Source of the DNA: Gordius sp. MW1
Lineage: Eukaryota > Nematomorpha > Gordioida > Gordea > Gordiidae
DNA length: 64,000 bases
Direction of reading: 5' to 3'
Assembly: GCA_964036665.1 (NCBI GenBank)
Contig: OZ038529.1
Location: 1,302,001-1,366,000 of the forward strand
Part shown: positions 1 to 11,900 of the stretch, one piece after another
How positions within the stretch are numbered: the stretch's first letter is position 1
How the letters are laid out: every line of letters begins with the position of its first letter
Position numbers and translations under genes: made by a program
Notes under the pieces: model-generated
What the model saw: only the letters and a program-made list of their open reading frames with translations
What the model was told of the DNA's origin: nothing
Database searches by the model: none

Positions 1-114
1 AGTATCAGATGAAAATGCTCGAGAGGCGAAAAGATAGTAGCAAAAAGTAACTCATGTATAGAGCTGTGTGCCTGAGCAGCATTATAAGTTAACTAACAGT
101 TTAATATGAGCAAA

Positions 115-141
115 TGCTATGAGCAAGCACTGCTCATAGCA
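115..141. repeat. Perfect hairpin with 11-bp arms
   Basis: TGCTATGAGCA, five bases, then TGCTCATAGCA. It recurs in every full unit. The TGAGCA/TGCTCA core is repeated through the unit ends, resembling the subterminal repeats of hAT-type DNA transposons; that link is inference. Confidence 0.85.
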
Positions 142-201
142 TCTCATATCACATTATAATGAGTTGTTTTGTTTTAATACATTCTGTTGTTCAACAATAA
201 C

Positions 202-477
202 ATGGCTATTTGCATAGGCGTAAGTAGGATTTCCTCAAAGGGGGGGGGGGGGGGTATAAAATTTGTAAGATCAAATTTTTTGTAACGATTTTTTTGAGTT
301 CTAAATGTTTTGTTTCCTAAAAGTTTAAAGTGATATTGGCGTAAAAATAATAAAATACAAAATAAAATTCCAACAAATATTTTTTTATAAATATACAATG
401 TAAAAATTATATAAATTAAAAATCATGGGAGGGGTTCTAATCGGAAAACCACCCCTCCCTATGCCAATGGCTATTTG
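202..477. mobile_element. G-tract short element with 11-bp target duplication
   Basis: ATGGCTATTTG occurs at 202-212 and again at 467-477. The enclosed 254 bp starts CATAGGCGTAAGTAGG, contains a run of 15 G after TTTCCTCAAA, and ends CCTCCCTATGCC, so the ends are weakly inverted (GCATAGG). The ends resemble those of the 161-bp element at 50088. It has no coding capacity beyond a shadow ORF. The homopolymer varies from 9 to 19 between units (F1 15, F2 12, F3 15, F4 9, F5 10, R1 9, R2 12, R3 19, R4 18, R5 10). Confidence 0.7.
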
Positions 478-1630
478 TTATGGATTAATATTTTTTAAGG
501 CTAATTTATTTTGCAATTTTATTTATATATGGCTAAAATATATTTTGAAATCAAAATTTATTTTTTATACATGTAAAATTTATTTAATTATAAATTTTTG
601 AATTTTCTGTCTCACCCAGATGGTAATAATTTTTTTGACAATTTTAATATGGTTTAACTTTATATTTTATCGTTTTTAAGAAAAGGTGTAAATGTTTTAA
701 TTATATTAAAGGCTCGAACTCATTTTTTCTGGATTTTCATTATATATATCTAAAATGATTTTTAAGATTTATTTTTTATAAATGGCGAAATTATGTTTTA
801 TTGTTTAAATAATTATTTTGACATTTTTAATATGACTTAATGTTTCTAAATTTATATTTAATAATATTTTTAGTTCAGGTCACAATGCAAGGTTTTATAA
901 AAGGTGGGAAATTTCGCATAAGACATAAGTAATTAACACATTTGCTGAGCAGATTAATTGCGATATGTCACATAATTAATTAACACATTCGTTGAGCAAA
1001 ATGGACAAGCAACTTGCTATCAGCAATTGCTCCTACAAAACTACTTTTATTTAAAGTTGCAAACAAGCTAACATTTTTACTGCTTGAGCTTGTATTTGCT
1101 GTTACAACTTAACTCCTCAAGCATTTTACCCCTCTTGATGACAAAGCTTATGCGTCCGAGCACATATGCTAGATATGTGTTTACGTCCAAGTCAGAGCAA
1201 AACAGCAACTTTACAACTATACGTATAATATATGAAGCTTAAATGTTTTATTGCTGCATAAAAATTTTCTTTCATATTAAATCAGGCTAGACCCGTTACA
1301 ATATGAATGAACCAGAGGAATATAAACATTAGATTCTACAAAGTATTTTATGTCATGGTTATGCGTTTATTTTGTAGAAGAAACTTAAATTACATTTAAA
1401 ACTCAGTGACATTTCTTTAAGGCTTATGCTAAGCTTTATCATAAATAAATTGCATAGCAATTAATAAGTATTAATATGCTCTTCCCCAATTAATTACATA
1501 TATGCTTTTTATTCCATATCATAAAAGAAGCTTTTCCGTGTAAATTATATTATTGGATAAACTTATTTGGGTAATAAAAAAAATTTTCAATACAAAAACC
1601 CTTAAAAATTAAAAAAAAAATTATGTTTTG

Positions 1631-1887
1631 CCCCCCCCCCCCCAATTAGTCACTGCCCTTTCCTAATTAGACACTGCCCCTCCCTAATTAGCCACTGCCC
1701 AAATTTTGGATAGTCGAGGACCTTTTTTTTTGCTCTCAGGAAAATTTTTGGTAGGGACAATTTTTGGATGTCGAGACCTTTTTTTTGCTCGCTGAAAAAT
1801 TTTTAAATTATTTTTTTGGTGTCAGAAAAAATCTTATTTTAATTCTGCCCCCCCCCCCCCCTAATTCAAAACCTGCGTACGCCCATG
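1631..1887. mobile_element. C-tract short element remnant
   Basis: Two C-runs (1631-1643 and 1848-1861) bracket three copies of a CTAATTAG/CACTGCCC motif and an AT-rich segment. The right end CCTGCGTACGCCCATG is a close relative of the CCTGGCTACGCCCAT end at 50236-50250. The left end and target duplication were not found, so the element may be truncated. The same block recurs in each full unit and in R1. Confidence 0.5.
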
Positions 1888-2616
1888 TTAAATCAAAGTC
1901 ATTTTTTTGCTTATTTTTCACGTCAATTATTATTATAGGACGGTCGTGTCCCCTCCTGCGTGGCTAAATAAATTAAGTGGGCCTGGGCCTTGGACCCTCT
2001 TTAACTATTTGTTTAAAAATTTTTGCATAATAAACACTTACCAATTATATTTGATATATTCTTAATCTATTGAAATTTATCTATAAAATGATATATATTC
2101 TGCTAATACACCCGGGTAAATGGCAAAACAACGTTTGCCGGTTCATCTAGTGCAAAATAAAATCTAAAGTTAATTTCTATCATAGCACCTTTCACAATAT
2201 AGAACGCGAATGGCTTAAAAATATAAAAAAGCCACATATGTATGAAATATATTTTGACAAATATATGCAAAAGGAAGATTTTATGGATTCAAGATAATTT
2301 ATATATAACTTTGCCCGTAGAACACAACGTTAAAACCTATTTGGACATGAAAGGTTCGCCCGTTTTAGTCAATTTCACATCTTGATCAAGTTGGACGTAT
2401 TGCAATGTTTGTCGTGTTACTTTTACAAAACACAAGTATCCAAAGGCCAGTGTCCTAGGCAGGATTGCCTCAAGGGGGGGGGGCGTAGATTTTGTATCAA
2501 AAAGTTTCGATTAAACAAAAATAATTTAAATTATATACATTCAATATCTACAATGGGTTTTTGATAAAAAAAACATCAATATTATCTACAATAATAAGTT
2601 TGTACATAAAAAAGCA

Positions 2617-2853
2617 TTAACAATTAATTTGTTTAAATCGTGACCCAATTGCACCTGTGGTCTTTCTTCCATGAGCGCAATTTGCAAAGAGCTCCTTACA
2701 AATTCTCTGTAAACCCAAGCCGGAGCCATTGTTTGAATTTGAAATATGCCTTAGTTTTTTAGGCTTAATTGGTCCCCCAATACGAAAAAACCAATTGCCC
2801 GAGCTCGGTCCGCTAATTTTTTGATAAGCAAGAAACCAGCATGGATCTTTCAC
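2617..2853 (-). other. Conserved 78-codon ORF of unknown nature
   Basis: This minus-strand ORF begins with ATG and stands out by higher GC content than its AT-rich surroundings. It is intact in all ten copies of the region (7614, 12638, 17672 and 22719 minus; 25615, 30654, 35697, 40748 and 45805 plus), with only Asn to Lys near the end in F2. The protein has no motif I recognise, no signal peptide and no membrane segment. It may be a piece of an older transposon ORF. Intactness carries little weight because whole units are nearly identical. Confidence 0.3.
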
Positions 2854-2913
2854 AGAGATATTCTTTTATATTTTGCAGCCTTTTAAATGCAATTTTTTTG
2901 TTAATTTTATTTA

Positions 2914-3237
2914 GAGGTTGAGTTGTTGGTCAAAGGAGGGTGCGAGATAGCTACCCACGCCGCACGCTTAGCCCTGGAACACCTCCCTCTGGGTGACTCC
3001 TTTCTAAAACTGGATTTTAAAAATGTTTTCAACAGCGTTCGCCGCACAGCTTTTATTAACGATTTTATCAAGCTATTTCCCCAATACACTAACTACATCA
3101 TTTTAAGTTACGGGTGCCATTCAATTTTGAAATTTGAAAAATTCTTCCTTAAATCCGCAGAAAGGATCCAACAAGGCGACTCCCTAGGCCCCCCTTTACT
3201 CTGTTTGGTCATAAATCTCATAATTAATGAAATTAAC
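2914..3237 (+). pseudogene. Reverse-transcriptase fragment, non-LTR type (F1)
   Basis: About 108 codons of a reverse-transcriptase core. Reading from EVELL, it has a KGGCE segment, then KLDFKNVFNS (the first catalytic Asp block), then IQQGDSLGP (the Q-G-D/P-LG-P block of non-LTR enzymes). Family knowledge puts a YADD-type catalytic block next; here the ORF instead runs into the SINE-like insertion and stops at 3309. There is no valid start, and TTTATTTAG just before it could be an old splice acceptor or chance. It is a dead remnant and the best-preserved coding piece of the unit. This copy has a Leu codon before IINEIN that recurs only in R5. Confidence 0.85.
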
Positions 3238-3648
3238 AAACATTGTAAACTCAGGGTTCAAGCTCGGGAGAGGACAAAAATTTTTATATATTTTTTTAAA
3301 TTAAATTAATATTTTGTTCTTGTTAATATCATTGATAATATGAATTTATGACCGTCCGCTGGCTACTGACCAATGAAAAAAATGACCATTGGCCAAATAA
3401 GTCGAAATTTTTATGAAACTGGCCGGGAAATGTCCGATATTTTTAAAATGAAAAGGTATTTTAGGAACCGGAAAAGGTTATTTTACCCCTGGCCGCCCTG
3501 GGCACCTACGGGTAAAGTTTCGAGCGAATCGGGCGGGTAGTTTTAGAATTTAGCCCTTATTTAAAACTAAAAGGAATTTTTATTTTAATTTTTTTTTCTT
3601 TAAAATTTAATTAATATTATGTTCTTGTTAATACCATTAATCTCTCAA
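3238..3648 (+). mobile_element. SINE-like insertion splitting the reverse transcriptase
   Basis: This block separates the two reverse-transcriptase pieces. It begins with a degenerate tRNA B-box-like sequence (GGTTCAAGCTC at 3255-3265) followed by GGGAGAGGAC, an AT-rich stretch, TTCTTGTTAATATCATTGAT, then GACCGTCCGCTGGCTACTGACC and a GGCCA-rich segment. A second TTCTTGTTAATACCATTAAT lies about 300 bp on. The reverse complement matches the repeats at 55130-55858, which carry a better B box. Equivalent blocks lie in every full unit and are absent from R1 and R6 because of truncation. Confidence 0.65.
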
Positions 3649-3721
3649 ACATATAATATAATTTACACACGAGGAAACTGTTTTTTGTGACTATGTTGGA
3701 TGCTGCTGAAAACAATCTCTC

Positions 3722-3982
3722 GGCAGGGTTAGTCCCGACGGAGCTTCTTTGATCCCCTGGGAGGATGGTAAGTTCCTAGCATGGGACTTTACCTGCATCG
3801 ATATCTTTGCGCCAACTAATAATAATTATAACCCACTTTCTTGTGCCGAAGATCGTAAAACACTCAAATACCGAGCCAATGCTCATTCTAAGATTTTTAT
3901 TCCAATAGTAGCTTCCGGTTCGGCTACTCTTGGCAAAAAAGCATTAGCACTTTTTAAATCGATAGGAAACAGATCCCCCTAA
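3722..3982 (+). pseudogene. Reverse-transcriptase C-terminal fragment (F1)
   Basis: The 86-codon frame reads GRVSPDGASLIPWEDGK, then a WDFTCID block, and ends LFKSIGNRSP before TAA. The PDG..LIPW..G...WD.TC.D arrangement is what I recall from the C-terminal region of a widespread animal non-LTR-like reverse-transcriptase family; a database search was not possible. It probably belonged to the same ORF as the fragment at 2914, with the middle of the enzyme lost at the SINE-like insertion. Confidence 0.7.
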
Positions 3983-4200
3983 GCTAAATACTCACCCAGC
4001 TTTATTTTACGCCAAAAAATCGGCATTTTGATATCTAAATATAATTACAAATGTTTATCTGACACATGGCCCGTGTTGGCTATTGACGAATGTGATGAAT
4101 AATTTTTTTTATTTATAATATTATTTTAAGCTCCTTTATTGTATCGTGTATCAATTTTAAAGAATAAAAGCATTTTAACATTAAATAAATTTATGAATAG

Positions 4201-4365
4201 ATGTATGCAATTAAGGACCATCCATCGATACATATGTATGAACCATACATCTATACATACGTATGATCCATCCATCCATACATATGTATGAACCATACAT
4301 CTATACATACGTATGATCCATCCATCCATAGGTACGTATGATCCATACTCACATACATCTATTCA
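4201..4365. repeat. CATA/CCAT minisatellite
   Basis: Two copies of a segment of about 60 bp made of ACATATGTATG, AACCATACATCTATACATACGT and ATGATCCATCCATC motifs, followed by a partial third copy. F2 and R2 have lost one CCAT. It is a length-variable marker within the unit, and the ORF seen across it on the minus strand is a by-product of the repeat. Confidence 0.85.
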
Positions 4366-4699
4366 TAATTACATGTGTTCTGTAGATATGTTTATCTCCC
4401 CACGGAGAGCCACCTGCCGGACCATTTCAGGATATATCTCAACATTAGATGGCGTGGTAATTGTGGTTATATTTAAAGAATAAATCTTAAAATCAATTTT
4501 CTTCTTTTCGTGTTTTTTCTTCGGAATGCAGAGACAGCTTCCCACTATAAAAATAAATTTTATAAACAAGTTATCATATCATATTAATTTAATTTGCAAG
4601 AAACATTTATAAAATTTAAATTACTGTAGTTTGAATTAGTGATAAGAATCAGCTAGTATATTCTATTTTCAAGTTGATTGTTAAAAAAATGGAAAAATG

Positions 4700-4890
4700 C
4701 TAATGTCAATTAATAAAAATGAAACTATGTTTGTGTTTGTGTGTATGTGTGTTTGTTTGTTTGTATGCCACCACCAAATTTGGAAAACTACCAGACCTAT
4801 TTGGCTCAAAATTTTACAGTTTATTTCCCATACTCCGGAGCATGTTTTAAGATTTGTTCGAGCCAAATCGGTCCAGTAGCTTTTTAGGGG
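4700..4890. repeat. TG-rich repeat end with imperfect inverted repeat
   Basis: A TGTTTG/TGTATG microsatellite (about 4728-4765) is followed by CTACCAGACCTATTTGGCTC. The reverse complement of the sequence near 4855-4882 reads CTACTGGACCGATTTGGCTC, so the two form an inverted pair about 60 bp apart. Such 'ctactggaccgatttggct' tails next to CA/TG tracts are common at the ends of arthropod mobile elements; I cannot name the family. Confidence 0.5.
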
Positions 4891-4942
4891 TCAAGTTTTT
4901 TTGTTTTATACGTTGTTTTATACGTTTTGGCACTTAATAAAG

Positions 4943-5055
4943 ACGTCATATGACGTATAATTAGTGATGGTAATTTGCTCCAGTGAGCATTGCTCACTGT
5001 AAGCTCTGTCCCCTCACAAGCACTGTGTATCCTACTCTACTCATGAGTAGGATAC
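4943..5055. repeat. Cluster of palindromes at the unit end
   Basis: Three perfect palindromes lie together: ACGTCATATGACGT at 4943-4956; CAGTGAGCA-T-TGCTCACTG at 4981-4999; and GTATCCTACT with AGTAGGATAC at 5027-5055. TAGTGATGG at 4961-4969 resembles a hAT terminal motif. The same cluster sits at 25048-25160, immediately before the inversion junction. Confidence 0.8.
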
Positions 5056-7910
5056 AGTATCAGATGAAAATGCTCGAGAGGCGAAAAGATAGTAGCAAAA
5101 AGTAACTCATGTATAGAGCTGTGTGCCTGAGCAGCATTATAAGTTAACTAACAGTTTAATATGAGCAAATGCTATGAGCAAGCACTGCTCATAGCATCTC
5201 ATATCACATTATAATGAGTTGTTTTGTTTTAATACATTCTGTTGTTCAACAATAACATGGCTATTTGCATAGGCGTAAGTAGGATTTCCTCAAAGGGGGG
5301 GGGGGGTATAAAATTTGTAAGATCAAATTTTTTGTAACGATTTTTTTGAGTTCTAAATGTTTTGTTTCCTAAAAGTTTAAAGTGATATTGGCGTAAAAAT
5401 AATAAAATACAAAATAAAATTCCAACAAATATTTTTTTATAAATATACAATGTAAAAATTATATAAATTAAAAATCATGGGAGGGGTTCTAATCGGAAAA
5501 CCACCCCTCCCTATGCCAATGGCTATTTGTTATGGATTTATATTTTTTAAGGCTAATTTATTTTGCAATTTTATTTATATATGGCTAAAATATATTTTGA
5601 AATTAAAATTTATTTTTTATACATGTAAAATTTATTTAATTATAAATTTTTGAATTTTCTGTCTCACCCAGATGGTAATAATTTTTTTGACAATTTTAAT
5701 ATGGTTTAACTTTATATTTTATCGTTTTTAAGAAAAGGTGTAAATGTTTTAATTATATTAAAGGTGCGAACTCATTTTTTTCTCGATTTTCATTATATAT
5801 ATCTAAAATGATTTTTAAGATTTATTTTTTATAAATGGCGAAATTATGTTTTATTGTATAAATAATTATTTTGACATTTTTAATATGACTTAATGTTTCT
5901 AAATTTATATTTAATAATATTTTTAGTTCAGGTCACAATGCAAGGTTTTATAAAAGGTGGGAAAAATCGCATAAGACATAATTAATTAACACATTCGTTG
6001 AGCAAAATGGACAAGCAACTTGCTATCAGCAATTGCTCCTACAAAACTACTTTTTTTTAAAGTTGCAAACATGCTAACATTTTTACTGCTTGAGCTTGTA
6101 TTTGCTGTTACAACTTAACTCCTCAAGCATTTTACCCCTCTTGATGACAAAGCTTATGCGTCCGAGCACATATGCTAGATATGTGTTTACGTCCAAGTCA
6201 GAGCAAAACAGCAACTTTACAACTATACGTATAATATATGAAGCTTAAATATTTTATTGCTGCATAAAAATTTTCTTTCATATTAAATCAGGCTAGACCC
6301 GTTACAATATGAATGAACCAGAGGAATATAAACATTAGATTCTACAAAGTATTTTATGTCATGGTTATGCGTTTATTTTGTAGAAGAAACTTAAATTACA
6401 TTTAAAACTCAGTGACATTTCTTTAAGGCTTATGCTAAGCTTTATCATAAATAAATTGCATAGCAATTAATAAGTATTAATATGCTCTTCCCCAATTAAT
6501 TACATATATGCTTTTTATTCCATATCATAAAAGAAGCTTTTCCGTGTAAATTATATTATTGGATAAACTTATTTGGGTAATAAAAAAAATTTTCAATACA
6601 AAAACCCTTAAAAATTAAAAAAAAAATTATGTTTTGCCCCCCCCCAACTGCCCTTTCCTAATTAGACACTGCCCCTCCCTAATTAGCCACTGCCCAAATT
6701 TTGGATAGTCGAGGACCTTTTTTTTTGCTCTCAGGAAAATTTTTGGTAGGGACAATTTTTGGATGTCGAGACCTTTTTTTTGCTCGCTGAAAAATTTTTA
6801 AATTATTTTTTTGGTGTCAGAAAAAATCTTATTTTAATTCTGCCCCCCCCCCCCCCCCTAATTCAAAACCTGCGTACGCCCATGTTAAATCAAAGTCATT
6901 TTTTTGCTTATTATTCACGTCAATTATTATTATAGGACGGTCGTGTCCCCTCCTGCGTGGCTAAATAAATTAAGTGGGCCTGGGCCTTGGACCCTCTTTA
7001 ACTATTTGTTTAAAAATTTTTGCATAATAAACACTTACCAATTATATTTGATATATTCTTAATCTATTGAAATTTATCTATAAAATGATATATATTCTGC
7101 TAATACACCCGGGTAAATGGCAAAACAACGTTTGCCGGTTCATCTAGTGCAAAATAAAATCTAAAGTTAATTTCTATCATAGCACCTTTCACAATATAAA
7201 ACGCGAATGGCTTAAAAATATAAAAAAGCCACATATGTATGAAATATATTTTGACAAATATATGCAAAAGGAAGATTTTATGGATTCAAGATAATTTATA
7301 TATAACTTTGCCCGTAGAACACAACGTTAAAACCTATTTGGACATGAAAGGTTCGCCCGTTTTAGTCAATTTCACATCTTGATCAAGTTGGACGTATTGC
7401 AATGTTTGTCGTGTTACTTTTACAAAACACAAGTATCCAAAGGCCAGTGTCCTAGGCAGGATTGCCTCAAGGGGGGGGGGCGTAGATTTTGTATCAAAAA
7501 GTTTCGATTAAACAAAAATAATTTAAATTATATACATTCAATATCTACAATGGGTTTTTGATAAAAAAAACATCAATATTATCTACAATAATAAGTTTGT
7601 ACATAAAAAAGCATTAACATTTAATTTGTTTAAATCGTGACCCAATTGCACCTGTGGTCTTTCTTCCATGAGCGCAATTTGCAAAGAGCTCCTTACAAAT
7701 TCTCTGTAAACCCAAGCCGGAGCCATTGTTTGAATTTGAAATATGCCTTAGTTTTTTAGGCTTAATTGGTCCCCCAATACGAAAAAACCAATTGCCCGAG
7801 CTCGGTCCGCTAATTTTTTGATAAGCAAGAAACCAGCATGGATCTTTCACAGAGATATTCTTTTATATTTTGCAGCCTTTTAAATGCAATTTTTTTGTTA
7901 ATTTTATTTA

Positions 7911-8234
7911 GAGGTTGAGTTGTTGGTCAAAGGAGGGTGCGAGATAGCTACCCACGCCGCACGCTTAGCCCTGGAACACCTCCCTCTGGGTGACTCCTTT
8001 CTAAAACTGGATTTTAAAAATGTTTTCAACAGCGTTCGCCGCACAGCTTTTATTAACGATTTTATCAAGCTATTTCCCCAATACACTAACTACATCATTT
8101 TAAGTTACGGGTGCCATTCAATTTTGAAATTTGAAAAATTCTTCCTTAAATCCGCAGAAAGGATCCAACAAGGCGACTCCCTAGGCCCCCCTTTACTCTG
8201 TTTGGTCATAAATCACATAATTAATGAAATTAAC
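7911..8234 (+). pseudogene. Reverse-transcriptase fragment (F2)
   Basis: Same fragment as at 2914, with the FKNVFNS and QQGDSLGP blocks intact and a His codon at the variable site before IINEIN. Broken at the same base by the SINE-like insertion. Confidence 0.85.
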
Positions 8235-8721
8235 AAACATTGTAAACTCAGGGTTCAAGCTCGGGAGAGGACAAAAATTTTTATATATTTTTTTAAATTA
8301 AATTAATATTTTGTTCTTGTTAATATCATTGATAATATGAATTTATGACCGTCCGCTGGCTACTGACCAATGAAAAAAATGACCATTGGCCAAATAAGTC
8401 GAAATTTTTATGAAACTGGCCGGGAAATGTCCGATATTTTTAAAATGAAAAGGTATTTTAGGAACCGGAAAAGGTTATTTTACCCCTGGCCGCCCTGGGC
8501 ACCTACGGGTAAAGTTTCGAGCGAATCGGGCGGGTAGTTTTAGAATTTAGCCCTTATTTAAAACTAAAAGGAATTTTTATTTTAATTTTTTTTTCTTTAA
8601 AATTTAATTAATATTATGTTCTTGTTAATACCATTAATCTCTCAAACATATAATATAATTTACACACGAGGACAAAACTGTTTTTTGTGACTATGTTGGA
8701 TGCTGCTGAAAACAATCTCTC

Positions 8722-8982
8722 GGCAGGGTTAGTCCCGACGGAGCTTCTTTGATCCCCTGGGAGGATGGTAAGTTCCTAGCATGGGACTTTACCTGCATCG
8801 ATATCTTTGCGCCAACTAATAATAATTATAACCCACTTTCTTGTGCCGAAGATCGTAAAACACTCAAATACCGAGCCAATGCTCATTCTAAGACTTTTAT
8901 TCCAATAGTAGCTTCCGGTTCGGCTACTCTTGGCAAAAAAGCATTAGCACTTTTTAAATCGATAGGAAACAGATCCCCCTAA
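8722..8982 (+). pseudogene. Reverse-transcriptase C-terminal fragment (F2)
   Basis: As at 3722, with Thr replacing Ile in the SKIFIPI segment. The same change is found only in R2. Confidence 0.7.
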
Positions 8983-11900
8983 GCTAAATACTCACCCAGC
9001 TTTATTTTACGCCAAAAAATCGGCATTTTGATATCTAAATATAATTACAAATGTTTATCTGACACATGGCCCGTGTTGGCTATTGACGAATGTGATGAAT
9101 AATTTTTTTTATTTATAATATTATTTTAAGCTCCTTTATTGTATCGTGTATCAATTTTAAAGAATAAAAGCATTTTAACATTAAATAAATTTATGAATAG
9201 ATGTATGCAATTAAGGACCATCCATCGATACATATGTATGAACCATACATCTATACATACGTATGATCCATCCATACATATGTATGAACCATACATCTAT
9301 ACATACGTATGATCCATCCATCCATAGGTACGTATGATCCATACTCACATACATCTATTCATAATTACATGTGTTCTGTAGATATGTTTATCTCCCCACG
9401 GAGAGCCACCTGCCGGACCATTTCAGGATATATCTCAACATTAGATGGCGTGGTAATTGTGGTTATATTTAAAGAATAAATCTTAAAATCAATTTTCTTC
9501 TTTTCGTGTTTTTTCTTCGGAATGCAGAGACAGCTTCCCACTATAAAAATAAATTTTATAAACAAGTTATCATATCATATTAATTTAATTTGCAAGAAAC
9601 ATTTATAAAATTTAAATTACTGTAGTTTGAATTAGTGATAAGAATCAGCTAGTATATTCTATTTTCAAGTTGATTGTTAAAAAAATGGAAAAATGCTAAT
9701 GTCAATTAATAAAAATGAAACTATGTTTGTGTTTGTGTGTATGTGTGTTTGTTTGTTTGTATGCCACCACCAAATTTGGAACCAGACCTATTTGGCTCAA
9801 AATTTTACAGTTTATTTCCCATACTCCGGAGCATGTTTTAAGATTTGTTCGAGCCAAATCGGTCCAGTAGCTTTTTAGGGGTCAAGTTTTTTTGTTTTAT
9901 ACGTTGTTTTATACGTTTTGGCACTTAATAAAGACGTCATATGACGTATAATTAGTGATGGTAATTTGCTCCAGTGAGCATTGCTCACTGTAAGCTCTGT
10001 CCCCTCACAAGCACTGTGTATCCTACTCTACTCATGAGTAGGATACAGTATCAGATGAAAATGCTCGAGAGGCGAAAAGATAGTAGCAAAAAGTAACTCA
10101 TGTATAGAGCTGTGTGCCTGAGCAGCATTATAAGTTAACTAACAGTTTAATATGAGCAAATGCTATGAGCAAGCACTGCTCATAGCATCTCATATCACAT
10201 TATAATGAGTTGTTTTGTTTTAATACATTCTGTTGTTCAACAATAACATGGCTATTTGCATAGGCGTAAGTAGGATTTCCTCAAAGGGGGGGGGGGGGGG
10301 TATAAAATTTGTAAGATCAAATTTTTTGTAACAATTTTTTTGAGTTCTAAATGTTTTGTTTCCTAAAAGTTTAAAGTGATATTGGCGTAAAAATAATAAA
10401 ATACAAAATAAAATTCCAACAAATATTTTTTTATAAATATACAATGTAAAAATTATATAAATTAAAAATCATGGGATGGGTTCTAATCGGAAAACCACCC
10501 CTCCCTATGCCAATGGCTATTTGTTATGGATTAATATTTTTTAAGGCTAATTTATTTTGCAATTTTATTTATATATGGCTAAAATATATTTTGAAATCAA
10601 AATTTATTTTTTATACATGTAAAATTTATTTAATTATAAATTTTTGAATTTTCTGTCTCACCCAGATGGTAATAATTTTTTTGACAATTTTAATATGGTT
10701 TAACTTTATATTTTATCGTTTTTAAGAAAAGGTGTAAATGTTTTAATTATATTAAAGGCTCGAACTCATTTTTTCTGGATTTTCATTATATATATCTAAA
10801 ATGATTTTTAAGATTTATTTTTTATAAATGGCGAAATTATGTTTTATTGTTTAAATAATTATTTTGACATTTTTAATATGACTTAATGTTTCTAAATTTA
10901 TATTTAATAATATTTTTAGTTCAGGTCACAATGCAAGGTTTTATAAAAGGTGGGAAATTTCGCATAAGACATAAGTAATTAACACATTTGCTGAGCAGAT
11001 TAATTGCGATATGTCACATAATTTAACACATTCGTTGAGCAAAATGGACAAGCAACTTGCTATCAGCAATTGCTCCTACAAAACTACTTTTATTTAAAGT
11101 TGCAAACAAGCTAACATTTTTACTGCTTGAGCTTGTTACAACTTAACTCCTCAAGCATTTTACCCCTCTTGATGACAAAGCTTATGCGTCCGAGCACATA
11201 TGCTAGATATGTGTTTACGTCCAAGTCAGAGCAAAACAGCAACTTTACAACTATACGTATAATATATGAAGCTTAAATGTTTTATTGCTGCATAAAAATT
11301 TTCTTTCATATTAAATCAGGCTAGACCCGTTACAATATGAATGAACCAGAGGAATATAAACATTAGATTCTACAAAGTATTTTATGTCATGGTTATGCGT
11401 TTATTTTGTAGAAGAAACTTAAATTACATTTAAAACTCAGTGACATTTCTTTAAGGCTTATGCTAAGCTTTATCATAAATAAATTGCATAGCAATTAATA
11501 AGTATTAATATGCTCTTCCCCAATTAATTACATATATGCTTTTTATTCCATATCATAAAAGAAGCTTTTCCGTGTAAATTATATTATTGGATAAACTTAT
11601 TTGGGTAATAAAAAAAATTTTCAATACAAAAACCCTTAAAAATTAAAAAAAAAATTATGTTTTGCCCCCCCCCCCAACTGCCCTTTCCTAATTAGACACT
11701 GCCCCTCCCTAATTAGCCACTGCCCAAATTTTGGATAGTCGAGGACCTTTTTTTTTGCTCTCAGGAAAATTTTTGGTAGGGACAATTTTTGGATGTCGAG
11801 ACCTTTTTTTTGCTCGCTGAAAAATTTTTAAATTATTTTTTTGGTGTCAGAAAAAATCTTATTTTAATTCTGCCCCCCCCCCTAATTCAAAACCTGCGTA

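Larger units (their letters stand above)
1..5055 (+). repeat. Satellite unit F1 (reference map)
   Basis: Map of the unit: TGAGCA-rich hairpin region 1-200; G-tract element with target duplications 202-477; AT-rich DNA with TGCTC motifs 950-1210; C-tract element remnants 1631-1887, including three copies of a roughly 22-bp motif with CTAATTAG and CACTGCCC; G-tract repeat 2461-2487; conserved minus-strand ORF 2617-2853; reverse-transcriptase fragment 2914-3237; SINE-like insertion 3238-3648; reverse-transcriptase C-terminal fragment 3722-3982; CATA minisatellite 4201-4365; minus-strand ORF of unknown nature 4369-4569; TG-rich repeat end 4700-4890; palindromes 4943-5055. Stretches 478-950, 1210-1620 and 1890-2450 are AT-rich and show nothing recognisable. 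Marks of this copy: CTCATAATT at 3217 and a 5-bp deletion near 3683, both shared with unit R5. Confidence 0.93.
5056..10046 (+). repeat. Satellite unit F2 (4991 bp)
   Basis: Shortest full copy. Relative to F1 it lacks about 45 bp near 5970 (the segment with TGCTGAGCAGATT), one copy of the CTAATTAG/CACTGCCC motif near 6645, 4 bp of the CCAT minisatellite near 9270, and 5 bp near 9780. The 4-bp minisatellite deletion and a substitution giving Thr instead of Ile in the C-terminal reverse-transcriptase fragment are shared with R2 on the other arm. Confidence 0.93.

Noticed and set aside
4126-4329. Small minus-strand ORF over the CATA minisatellite as a gene
   Set aside because: Its sequence is simply the translated tetranucleotide repeat and it is lost in F2 and R2 by a 4-bp change.
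4697-4879. Cys/Val-rich ORF over the TG tract
   Set aside because: Low-complexity translation of a TGTTTG/TGTATG microsatellite.
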